The translations under genes and the position numbers were made by a program. From Hymenobacter oligotrophus (lineage in GTDB: Bacteria; Bacteroidota; Bacteroidia; Cytophagales; Hymenobacteraceae): a stretch of 64,000 nucleotides of DNA. Under the pieces are notes generated by a model. The model was not told where the DNA came from. It did not search any database and worked only from the letters and a program-made list of their open reading frames with translations. The stretch spans positions 3,038,001 to 3,102,000 of the forward strand of contig NZ_CP032317.1 of assembly GCF_003574965.1 (NCBI RefSeq), given 5' to 3'. Shown here in pieces: positions 41,340 through 49,526 of the stretch (positions are counted from its first letter, which is position 1; each line of letters opens with the position of its first letter).

Positions 41340-42740
41340 ATGCTTTTTTACGCCCTGATGAAGCCGCCCGTGCAGCTCGCGCTGCGCGTGTTTTTCCGCC
41401 GCCTCGAAATTCGCAACGCCGAGCGCTTGCAGGAGCCCGGGCCGCTGCTCATCGCCGCCAACCACCCCAACACCCTCATGGACCCCTTGGTGGTGGCCGC
41501 CAACCGGCGCCGGCAAATCTTCTTTCTGGCCAAAAGCACGTTTTTTCATAACCCGGTGTCGCGGTGGTTTTTTGAGCGCTCCAACTGCATACCCGTGTAC
41601 CGCCGGCAAGATGTGGAAACCGGCGACGCCAACGTTACGCCCGAGCAGCTGGCCGCCCTCAACGAAAAAGCCTTCGGCCGCAGCTACGACCACCTAGGGC
41701 GCGGCGGCACGCTCATGATTTTTCCGGAGGGCACCAGCGTTGCCGAGCGCCGGCTGCGCCCGCTCAAAACCGGCGCGGCCCGCATTGCCCTAGGTGCCGA
41801 GGCGCGCCACGACTTCAAGCTGGGGCTGCGCATCCTGCCCATCGGCATCAACTACTCCGAGTCGAGCCGCTTCCGCTCCGATGTGCTCATCAACCCAGCG
41901 GCGCCCATTGCCGTTGCCGATTACGCCGCGCAATACCACCACGACCCCGAAGCCGCCGCCGAGGCTCTTACCGACGAGCTGCGCCGCCGCCTGGAGCAGC
42001 ACTTGGTGGTAACCCGCGACGATGCCGAGGACGCGCTGGTGCGCCGGGTGGAGGAAACCTTTGGCCGCTACCTCGTGCCCGCGCACAACGAAGGCAGCCC
42101 CTACGAGGAGTTTCAGCTGACGCGCACGCTGCTGCAGGCCGTGGCTTGGTTTGAGGACCACTCGCCCGACCGCCTGCAGGAGCTGCACCGCCGCGTAACC
42201 GATTACAGCCAGGCGCTGCGCCGCCTGCGCCTCAGCGACGAGGCCCTGCAGCGCAGCGGCGCCGGGCGCGGCCGCCTCGAGCGGGGCGTGCTTACCACGC
42301 TCAAAGTGGTGTTGGGCTTTCCGGTGTATGCCTACGGCGCCTTCAACAATTATCTGCCCTACATTATTCCCTCGATGGTGGCGCGTCGCGCTACCAAGGA
42401 TGTAGAGTTTATTGCGCCGATTATGCTGGTTACGGGCATGCTCACCTTCGGCCTGATGTACCCGCTGCAAACCTGGCTGGTGCACCGCCTCACCGACAAC
42501 AATTGGCTGACGGCGCTGTACGCGCTTAGCTTGCCCGTTACGGGTTTTTACGCCCTGCACTATTGGAACCGCCTGACCCTGCGCCTGCAACGCCTACGTT
42601 TGCTGCGGCTGTTTCGGGAGCAGCGCCCGGTGGCCGAAGGCATCTTGCGCCAGCGCACAACCATTATGCGCCTGCTGGCCAATGCCCGCAACGCCTACGC
42701 GGCCGCCCAGCGCCAAGGCACCGCCGAAAACCCGGCGTAG
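41340..42740 (+). CDS. PlsC-like acyltransferase, membrane associated
   Basis: 466 residues from the ATG at 41340 (MLFYALMKPPVQLALRVFFR); ATGs at 41259 and 41274 would add up to 27 residues, but TGATTTTG at 41279-41286 is a near match to a -7 element and favours the later start. The glycerolipid acyltransferase motifs are present: block I NHPNTLMD with the His-Asp pair, block II PVSRWFFERSNCIPVYRR, block III FPEGTS and block IV LPIGINY. Two or three TM spans lie near the C-terminus (IIPSMVARRATKDVEFIAPI to ALYALSLPVTGFYALHYW). Likely role: phospholipid or lipid-A-type acyl transfer, substrate not readable. Confidence 0.88.
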   Translation: MLFYALMKPPVQLALRVFFRRLEIRNAERLQEPGPLLIAANHPNTLMDPLVVAANRRRQIFFLAKSTFFHNPVSRWFFERSNCIPVYRRQDVETGDANVTPEQLAALNEKAFGRSYDHLGRGGTLMIFPEGTSVAERRLRPLKTGAARIALGAEARHDFKLGLRILPIGINYSESSRFRSDVLINPAAPIAVADYAAQYHHDPEAAAEALTDELRRRLEQHLVVTRDDAEDALVRRVEETFGRYLVPAHNEGSPYEEFQLTRTLLQAVAWFEDHSPDRLQELHRRVTDYSQALRRLRLSDEALQRSGAGRGRLERGVLTTLKVVLGFPVYAYGAFNNYLPYIIPSMVARRATKDVEFIAPIMLVTGMLTFGLMYPLQTWLVHRLTDNNWLTALYALSLPVTGFYALHYWNRLTLRLQRLRLLRLFREQRPVAEGILRQRTTIMRLLANARNAYAAAQRQGTAENPA

Positions 42741-42750
42741 CGGCTGGTTG

Positions 42751-43422
42751 CTACAAGTCCAGCTTCACCCCGAAACCTAGGGTCAGGATGTCGTGCAGGG
42801 GCAAGCCGCCTAGGTTGGTCATGGCGCTGGTGAGGTACAGGTCGTTGGTGCCCAGCTCGTAGTAAGCGGCTACGGTGCGCGGCTGCCCAAAGCGGTTGCT
42901 GCCGATTACGCGCGCCACCCTGCCGCCCACAAAGCCGCCGATGCGCGTGCGCGCCGACCACCAGTAGTACCCTTTGTAATACTTTTCGTCGCGCGACTCG
43001 ACCATGCCGTTGCTGGCCGTGTGGGTCACGAACATGCCCACCGACAGCGGCCGTACCTGCCATTTGGTTTCGCCTAGGTCGAGGGCGAAGGGCGAGAACG
43101 TGGCCTTGCCCGTGAACACGCCCATGGGCGTGATGCTGTATTTTTTGGGCACGTAGCCCGCCAGCACGTCCACCTCGAGCTTGCCGCGCAAGGTGGTGTA
43201 GCCTACGCCGGCGGCTACCATGCCTTGCCCGCCGGCGGCTTGCACCAGCACGTGGTGCGGGCGGTACCAGGGTTGGGCAACAAGGCCCAGCGGCGCGGCG
43301 GGCTCGTCGGCAGCCGGCGCAGCGGCGGCCGTGGTATCGGGCACGGCGGCGCCTAGGTGCGCGGCGCGTGCAGGAGCCGGCAGCAGCGCCGCCAGCAACG
43401 GAAGCAGGAACAGGCTACGCAT
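42751..43422 (-). CDS. Outer-membrane-like secreted protein of unknown function
   Basis: 223 residues from the ATG at 43422, whose first base is shared with the stop of the metallophosphoesterase gene (TGATG), so the two are coupled. A signal peptide (MRSLFLLPLLAALLPAPARA) precedes an Ala-rich segment and beta strands of barrel type: HVLVQAAGGQGMVAAGVGYT, TLRGKLEVDVLAGYVPKKYS, YYELGTNDLYLTS, ending LHDILTLGFGVKLDL with the alternating hydrophobic C-terminal strand of outer membrane proteins. Family unrecognised. Confidence 0.8.
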   Translation of the reverse strand: MRSLFLLPLLAALLPAPARAAHLGAAVPDTTAAAAPAADEPAAPLGLVAQPWYRPHHVLVQAAGGQGMVAAGVGYTTLRGKLEVDVLAGYVPKKYSITPMGVFTGKATFSPFALDLGETKWQVRPLSVGMFVTHTASNGMVESRDEKYYKGYYWWSARTRIGGFVGGRVARVIGSNRFGQPRTVAAYYELGTNDLYLTSAMTNLGGLPLHDILTLGFGVKLDL

Positions 43423-44273
43423 CAGAACTGTACCTTTTCGAGCTTGAACTCCTTCTCGCCCCACACCGTGAGCACCACGTACTGGCGCTTTTCGAAGCTG
43501 TACGAGTTGATAAACGTCACGTCGTTGTCGAAGGGCTTGCCGATGCTGAAATCGTGGTTGTGACCGTTCAGCTCGAAGGCCAGGCGCGGCGCGGCACCTA
43601 GGGTTTGCACGTAAGAGTCAACCAACTTCGGGTCGAAATCTTCGCTCATGGGCGCCACGTGGCTCATCACAATTTGGCGCTTTACGTCGGGGGCGGGCTC
43701 GCGCAGTTCGCGCTGCACCCAGCCCACATCGGGCACGCGACCGTTGAAACCGTACTCGCGGCCGTTGGTATCCACCATCACAAACTTGGTACCGGCGTAG
43801 GTAAAGGTGTAGTTGAGCGGGCCGTATACTTGCTGGTACGCCCCGCTGCCGTTGGCCACCAAATCGTGGTTGCCCACCACCGTGAGGTAAGGCATGCGCA
43901 GGTGCTGCAGCTTATCGTGCACCCAGCGCAGCTCGCGCACCAAACCAAAGTCCGATACGTCGCCGGCCAGCACCACAAAAGCAATGTTGCGCTGCTGGTT
44001 TACGCTCTTCACAAAGTCTTCGGCCTCGGAGTAAAAGCGCTGCGAATCGCCCGTGAACACAAAGCGTAGCGTATCGCCGCCGGTGGGGTTGGGCTGGGCC
44101 TGCAGGCGCTCTAGGTTTTTCTGGGTGAGGTTGCGAAAGGCCTCGGGGGTTCGGGTTTCGTTGGGGCTGAACTCGATTAAATCGCAGCCGGCCAACAGGC
44201 ACATTACGGCACCGGCCAACAGGCTGCGGTGGAGCAATAAAGTTGTATGAAGGAGAGAGAAGAGCTGTTTCAT
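43422..44273 (-). CDS. Metallophosphoesterase lipoprotein
   Basis: 283 residues from the ATG at 44273. The lipobox is LLAGC after HRSLLAGAVMC. The calcineurin-like motifs are complete: FTGDSQRF (first Asp; Gln replaces the usual His), VVLAGDVSDFG, VVGNHD, MSHVAP and GHNH. It is a dimetal phosphoesterase in the envelope, with an unknown phospho-substrate. It precedes and is coupled by a 1-nt overlap to the outer-membrane-like protein, so they may act together. Confidence 0.92.
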   Translation of the reverse strand: MKQLFSLLHTTLLLHRSLLAGAVMCLLAGCDLIEFSPNETRTPEAFRNLTQKNLERLQAQPNPTGGDTLRFVFTGDSQRFYSEAEDFVKSVNQQRNIAFVVLAGDVSDFGLVRELRWVHDKLQHLRMPYLTVVGNHDLVANGSGAYQQVYGPLNYTFTYAGTKFVMVDTNGREYGFNGRVPDVGWVQRELREPAPDVKRQIVMSHVAPMSEDFDPKLVDSYVQTLGAAPRLAFELNGHNHDFSIGKPFDNDVTFINSYSFEKRQYVVLTVWGEKEFKLEKVQF

Positions 44274-44462
44274 GGGTTCTGCACCGTGCCCGCACATGCG
44301 GCGTGGGGCTTGGCGTGCAGTTGTTCTATACCATCGAATACACTGTTTTGTTAATATATTTTTTGGATTAAGCAATATTTAATACTGCATTACTCGTCTT
44401 TAACATGTAACAAGCTCAGCAACAGACACAAAATTTATTTAACCAGCGCTACACTGTTGAGC

Positions 44463-46124
44463 TTATTCGTCGAGGTACTGGTGCACAAACTTGATGGCCA
44501 TGGCCCCCTCGCCCACCGCCGAGGCTACGCGGGCCATGGCGCCGGCGCGGCTGTCGCCGGCCGCGAAAATGCCCGGCACGGAGGTTTCCAGGGCGTACGG
44601 CTCGCGGCGCTTTTTCCAGATGGGCGCAAACCGGGCATCGGCCAGTAAGTCGCGGCCCGTGATTACAAAACCTTTGCCGTCGCAGAGCAGGGCATTGCAC
44701 AGCCACTCGGTGCTGGGCTTGGCCCCGATGAACACAAACACAGCCCGGGCGGGGCACTCCTGCTCGGCACCGGTTTGGTTGTGGCGGAGCACCACGGTTT
44801 CGAGCCGGTCGTCGCCGCGCACTTCCCGTATTTCGGTGTAGGGCAGCAGCTCGATGTTGGGTGTGCGGCCGATTTGCTCGATGAGGTACGCCGACATCGA
44901 AGCCGCCAACGAAGCCCCGCGAATGACAATGTACACCTTGCGCGCAAACGCAGCCAGGTACATAGCTGCTTGGCCCGCCGAGTTGCCGCCGCCCACCACG
45001 TACACATCTTGCTGGCTGCACGAGCGCGCCTCGGTGCGGGCCGCGCCGTAGTACACGCCCGCGCCGGTGAGCCGCTCCATGCCGGGCACGGCCAGTTGGC
45101 GGTAGCTTACGCCGGTGGTTAGCACCACGGCGCGGGTGCGCACCTCGCTGCCATCGGCCAGGGTAAGCACCTTGTACTCGTCCTGCACGCACAGCTGCGT
45201 TACCTCCTGCGGCGACAAAAACTCGGCTCCCAGGCGTACGGCCTGCGCCCAGGCGCGGTGGGCCAGTTCGGCCCCGCTTAAGCCCGTCGGGAAGCCTAGG
45301 TAGTTTTCGATGCGCGAGGAGGTGCCGGCCTGTCCGCCGGGCGTCTGCCGTTCGATCAGTAAGGTTTTCAGCCCCTCGGAGGCGCCGTACACCGCGGCAC
45401 CTAGGCCCGAGGGCCCGGCGCCCACCACCACTACATCGTAAAGCGGCTGCGAGGCTTTCAGGGCCAAGCCCAGCTTTTCGGCAATGGCGGTGCGGGTGGG
45501 CTGCGCCAGTGCGGTGCCGTCTTCGAACACCGTCACGGGCAAGTCGCTGGGCGTTAGGCCTAGGGAACTGAGCAGCACGTCGGCCTCGGGGTTGGCTTCG
45601 AAATCGAGCCACTGAAACGCTATCATGTAGGCCGCCAGAAAGTCCTTCAGCTCGTGCGACTGCGGCGACCACTGAAAGCCCAGCAGCCGCACACCCTGAA
45701 AGCGGGGCTGGTACTGCGCCTGCCACGTGGCCAGCAAATCGTGCAGCGTGGGGTACAGCAGGTGCTGGGGTGGGTCCCAGGGCTTCATTAAGTAGTAATC
45801 GAGGTGCGCCTCGTTGATAGCCCGAATGGCCGCTTCGGTATCGGCGTAGGCCGTGAGCAGCACGCGCTTGGCCTCCGGAAACAGCGTACGCGCCTGCTCA
45901 AGCAGCTGCACCCCCTCCATATCGGGCATGCGCTGATCGGAGAGTACCAGGGCCAGCGGCTCGGCGCGGGCTTTCAGCTGGCGCATGGCCTCGAGCCCCT
46001 CTGCCCCCGAGCCAGCGCGCAGAATGCGGTAATCCTGCCGGAACTCCTGCCGCAAGTCGCGGTCGATGGCGGCAAGTACCTGCGGGTCGTCGTCGACCAC
46101 GAGCAAAGCTGGCTTTTTGGACAT
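44463..46124 (-). CDS. Response regulator fused to a thioredoxin-reductase-like flavoprotein
   Basis: 553 residues from the ATG at 46124. Three modules: a receiver domain (1-130; DDD at 11-13, phospho-acceptor D63 in LSDQRMPD, K114); a glutaredoxin-like linker (about 145-215, LLGFQWSPQSHELKDFLAAY) whose CxxC is SPQS; and a TrxR-like domain with FAD loop VVGAGPSG (235-240) and NAD(P) loop GGGNSA (378-383). The TrxR redox CxxC position reads AART (361-364), so disulfide reduction of the classical kind is not possible. Name in databases: fused response regulator/thioredoxin-disulfide reductase. The partner kinase is immediately upstream (46251-47654). Confidence 0.93.
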   Translation of the reverse strand: MSKKPALLVVDDDPQVLAAIDRDLRQEFRQDYRILRAGSGAEGLEAMRQLKARAEPLALVLSDQRMPDMEGVQLLEQARTLFPEAKRVLLTAYADTEAAIRAINEAHLDYYLMKPWDPPQHLLYPTLHDLLATWQAQYQPRFQGVRLLGFQWSPQSHELKDFLAAYMIAFQWLDFEANPEADVLLSSLGLTPSDLPVTVFEDGTALAQPTRTAIAEKLGLALKASQPLYDVVVVGAGPSGLGAAVYGASEGLKTLLIERQTPGGQAGTSSRIENYLGFPTGLSGAELAHRAWAQAVRLGAEFLSPQEVTQLCVQDEYKVLTLADGSEVRTRAVVLTTGVSYRQLAVPGMERLTGAGVYYGAARTEARSCSQQDVYVVGGGNSAGQAAMYLAAFARKVYIVIRGASLAASMSAYLIEQIGRTPNIELLPYTEIREVRGDDRLETVVLRHNQTGAEQECPARAVFVFIGAKPSTEWLCNALLCDGKGFVITGRDLLADARFAPIWKKRREPYALETSVPGIFAAGDSRAGAMARVASAVGEGAMAIKFVHQYLDE

Positions 46125-46140
46125 GATGTGGTGGTTGGGA

Positions 46141-46252
46141 ACAGGTAGCAGGTGATTGGTGACAGGTGACGAGTAGCGGGCGGCAGGAAACAGGCAACAC
46201 ATTAGAGGCACGTCAGTTACGTGTCACTTATCACCTGTCCCCAATCACCTTC
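46141..46252. repeat. Inverted heptamer array, locus 3 (unit ACAGGTG)
   Basis: Left arm 46141-46196 is eight 7-mers in register around ACAGGTG (ACAGGTA, GCAGGTG, ATTGGTG, ACAGGTG, ACGAGTA, GCGGGCG, GCAGGAA, ACAGGCA). Right arm 46211-46252 is six 7-mers of complementary type around CACCTGT. It begins 16 bp from the regulator start codon and runs 2 bp into the kinase stop codon region, so it occupies almost all of the gap. Confidence 0.85.
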
Positions 46253-47654
46253 AATCCGCCAGCGGCAGCCACACGCAAAACTCGGTGCGGCCGGGCTCAG
46301 AGTTGGCTTGCAGGCGCCCGCCGTGGCTGAGCACAATGCGCCGGGCAATATCAAGCCCCAGCCCCGTGCCTTCGCCTACGGGCTTGGTAGTGTAAAAGGG
46401 CTCGAAGATGTGCGGCAGCACCTCGGGCGCGATGCCCGTACCGCTGTCGATGATGCACACGCAAATAAATTCGCCCTCGCGGCGGGTGCGCAGCGTGAGG
46501 GTTCCGTCGTGGGGCAAAGCATCGATGGCGTTGTCGATCAGGTTGGTCCAGACTTGGTTGAGTGCCCCCGGCGAACCGTTTACCAGCACCAAGCCCTGGG
46601 CGTACTCGCGCACCACTTGCACGTGCCGCTGCCGCAATGGGTAACTCAGCAAGGCCAGGGTGCTATCGAGGCCGCCGTGCACATCGGTGGGCACCATGCC
46701 CGCGCCGCGGTCCATGTGCGTGTAATCCTTTACGTTGCGCACCAGCTCCGAAATGCGCCGGGCCGCCTCCTGCACATCGCGCACCAACTGGCGGCTGGCC
46801 AGCTGGCCTTCGAGCCACCGGAGGGCAGGCTGGCGTGCGTGCCTAGGTAGCGCAGTCAGCACGGGAGCCAAGGTATCTTCGTCGAGGCCACCGCTGAGCA
46901 GGCCCGCAGCCAAAGCATGGGCGTCGGCAATGCCTTGTTTCCGCAGCCAATCCTCGAGTTCCTCTTCGCAATCGGCTTGCTCCAGTACCGAGAGCGAGGT
47001 GCTGGCCAGCGCCGAGCGGCTGGCCAAGGCCAGCAAGGGCGGCAATTGCTCGGCCGGTACGCCCGCGGCCAGCAGCTCTTGCAGCAGCATGGGCTCGGCG
47101 CCGGTGCGGGCCGAGAGGTCGGCGGCCGCCCGGCTGATGGCGGCGGCAGGGTTGTTCAGCTCATGGGCCAAACCAGCGGCCAGCTTACCTAGGGCCCGCA
47201 ACTTGTCGTCGCGCTCTTGCCCACGGGTTTCTTCGCGCACCCGGTCGCTCATCAGCCCCACCAGCCGCTGCACCAGCTCGGGGCTTTGGTGCTCCAGCGC
47301 CGGAAACTGGCTGCGGTGCAGCATTAGCAGGGTAGCATCGGTTGTAACCACGCCGGTGGCCGAGGTTTGGCGCAGCCGCGAGTACGGCAGCACACCCGAA
47401 ATGGCCGGGGCCTCGAAGCGCAGAAAAGGCTCGCGCTGCCCGCCCTGCTCGCGCCACAGTTGTAACGCGCCGCGCAACAACACAAACATGTGGTCGGCCG
47501 GGTCGCCGGGCCTGAACAGCTCGGTACCAGCGGGCAATAAGCGCGCTTCGCCGTGCTCCAACAGCCACGCCAGCACCTCAGTGGGCAAGCCGGCCAACGC
47601 GGGCACGATGGCGAGGTCGTCGGTTGTGAGCAGCGGGGTAGTTGAAGTAGCCAT
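46251..47654 (-). CDS. Sensor histidine kinase with cyclic-nucleotide-binding-like domain
   Basis: 467 residues from the ATG at 47654. The N-terminal domain (about 20-140) has the cNMP-binding fold (LPAGTELFRPGDPADHMFVL, then LRGALQLWREQGG), and no TM is present, so it senses a cytosolic signal. The HisKA region has the phospho-acceptor His164 in LAAGLAHELNNPAAA. The ATPase domain has N box NLIDNAIDAL, G1 DSGTGI, F box FEPFYTTK and G2 GEGTGLGL. Its partner is the regulator/TrxR fusion directly downstream. The actual ligand cannot be inferred. Confidence 0.93.
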   Translation of the reverse strand: MATSTTPLLTTDDLAIVPALAGLPTEVLAWLLEHGEARLLPAGTELFRPGDPADHMFVLLRGALQLWREQGGQREPFLRFEAPAISGVLPYSRLRQTSATGVVTTDATLLMLHRSQFPALEHQSPELVQRLVGLMSDRVREETRGQERDDKLRALGKLAAGLAHELNNPAAAISRAAADLSARTGAEPMLLQELLAAGVPAEQLPPLLALASRSALASTSLSVLEQADCEEELEDWLRKQGIADAHALAAGLLSGGLDEDTLAPVLTALPRHARQPALRWLEGQLASRQLVRDVQEAARRISELVRNVKDYTHMDRGAGMVPTDVHGGLDSTLALLSYPLRQRHVQVVREYAQGLVLVNGSPGALNQVWTNLIDNAIDALPHDGTLTLRTRREGEFICVCIIDSGTGIAPEVLPHIFEPFYTTKPVGEGTGLGLDIARRIVLSHGGRLQANSEPGRTEFCVWLPLAD

Positions 47655-47935
47655 AACCGAGAGAAATAAGGGGGTAACAACCGGCAGCAGCGCGAAACAG
47701 CGCACGCGCCGGGCGGCGCCTAATGTACTTGCAACCCGGGTGGGCCTGCGAGGTTTAGCGCCATTGGCCACCTAGGCTAACGCAGCCGCCGGCCGTATGC
47801 TTTATGCCGCGCTTCAAAAAACAGAGGCGCCGCCGCCGGGCTGCCCAAAAAGTAGCATTACTAGGTCGGAAATAGCGTTTCTTGCCAAACTTTTCTGCCC
47901 GGCTGCGCATTATTCCAGAATACCCTGAGCATTAC

Positions 47936-49321
47936 ATGGCCAAAATCAAGACCCTTTATTTCTGCCAAACGTGCGGCGCGCAATCGGCTAAGTGGATTGG
48001 GCGCTGCCCCTCTTGCGGCGAGTGGAATACCTACGTCGAGGAAGTTATCCAGAAAGAAGAAATTACCCCGGCCACTGCCTGGAAAGCTTCTACCTCGGTG
48101 GGCGGCACCAGCAAAGCGGCCAAGCCCAAGGCCCTAGGTGAAATCCTGTACGAAGAGGAATCGCGCCTCGACACCCACGACGGCGAGCTGAACCGCGTGC
48201 TGGGCGGCGGCTTGGTGCCGGGCTCGTTGGTGCTCATCGGCGGCGAGCCGGGCATTGGCAAAAGCACCCTGATGCTGCAAATTGCCATGCAGCTCAAGAA
48301 CTTGCGCATCTTGTACGTATCGGGGGAGGAAAGCGAGCAGCAGATAAAAATGCGCGCCGAGCGCCTGGGCCGGCAGCACCAGGGCCTCTACATCCTCACC
48401 GAAACCAGCACGCAAAACATCTTCAAGCAGATTGATGCGCTGCAGCCCAACGTGGTGGTGGTCGACTCCATCCAAACCTTGCACTCGCAGTTGGTCGAGT
48501 CGGGGGCGGGCTCGGTAAGCCAGGTGCGCGAGTGCACCACCGAGCTGCTGAAGTACGCCAAAGACACCGGCGTGCCGGTGCTGCTCATCGGCCATATTAC
48601 CAAGGATGGCTCCATCGCCGGCCCCAAAATTTTGGAGCACATGGTGGATACCGTGCTGCAGTTTGAGGGCGACCGGCACCTCACCTACCGCATACTTCGC
48701 ACCATTAAAAACCGCTTTGGCTCCACGGCCGAGCTGGGCATTTACGAAATGCAAGGCGCAGGCTTGCGGCAAGTGTCGAACCCGTCGGAGATTTTGCTTA
48801 GCCAGCGCGCCGAAACCCTGAGCGGCATTGCCATTGGCGCCACGCTCGAGGGCAACCGCCCCCTGCTAGTGGAGGTGCAGGCCCTGGTAACGCCTGCTAC
48901 CTACGGCACGCCCCAGCGCAGCAGCACCGGCTTCGACAGCAAGCGCCTGCAAATGCTGCTGGCCGTGCTGGAGAAGCGTAGCGGCTTGCGCCTGGGCCAG
49001 CACGATGTGTTTTTGAACATTGCCGGCGGCCTGCGCCTCGAAGATCCTGCCCTCGATGCGGCCGTGTGCGCGGCCGTGGTATCGTCGCTGAACGACATTC
49101 CGGTGCCCGGCGACGTGTGCCTGGCGGCCGAGGTGGGCTTGAGCGGCGAAATCAGGGCGGTATCGCGCTTGGATCAGCGTTTGTCGGAGGCCGAGAAGCT
49201 AGGTTTCCGCGAGATGTACATCTCTCAATTCAACGGGCGCGGCCTCGACCTAGGGCGGTTTGGACTAAAGGTGCACCCGGTTGCACGTCTCGACGAAGTT
49301 CTCAGCGGGCTGTTCGGGTAA
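47936..49321 (+). CDS. radA: DNA repair protein RadA
   Basis: 461 residues from the ATG at 47936 (MAKIKTLYFCQTCGAQSAKW). A four-Cys zinc finger (CQTC...CPSC) is followed by a RecA-like ATPase core with Walker A GGEPGIGKST, the RadA-specific KNRFG motif and a Lon-protease-like C-terminal domain lacking the catalytic Ser-Lys. RadA (Sms) extends recombination intermediates and helps resolve D-loops. Length and domains are normal. It is a stand-alone gene in a 200-300 bp spacing from its neighbours. Confidence 0.97.
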   Translation: MAKIKTLYFCQTCGAQSAKWIGRCPSCGEWNTYVEEVIQKEEITPATAWKASTSVGGTSKAAKPKALGEILYEEESRLDTHDGELNRVLGGGLVPGSLVLIGGEPGIGKSTLMLQIAMQLKNLRILYVSGEESEQQIKMRAERLGRQHQGLYILTETSTQNIFKQIDALQPNVVVVDSIQTLHSQLVESGAGSVSQVRECTTELLKYAKDTGVPVLLIGHITKDGSIAGPKILEHMVDTVLQFEGDRHLTYRILRTIKNRFGSTAELGIYEMQGAGLRQVSNPSEILLSQRAETLSGIAIGATLEGNRPLLVEVQALVTPATYGTPQRSSTGFDSKRLQMLLAVLEKRSGLRLGQHDVFLNIAGGLRLEDPALDAAVCAAVVSSLNDIPVPGDVCLAAEVGLSGEIRAVSRLDQRLSEAEKLGFREMYISQFNGRGLDLGRFGLKVHPVARLDEVLSGLFG

Positions 49322-49526
49322 TCACATAAAATGGGGGTAATCACCTAAAAATGTGAGGCCTGATATAGGATTTTATATACCTGTTCGCCGTAACTTAGAC
49401 CCAGCAATTGTCTTTTCCCGTGAATTACTTGAGGCACAAATATTATAAACTCAAGCACAACGGGGCGGCTCCGGCCGCGTATGCTGATTGTTGTTCTTGT
49501 GCCACACCCCGATACCTAGCCGCCTG

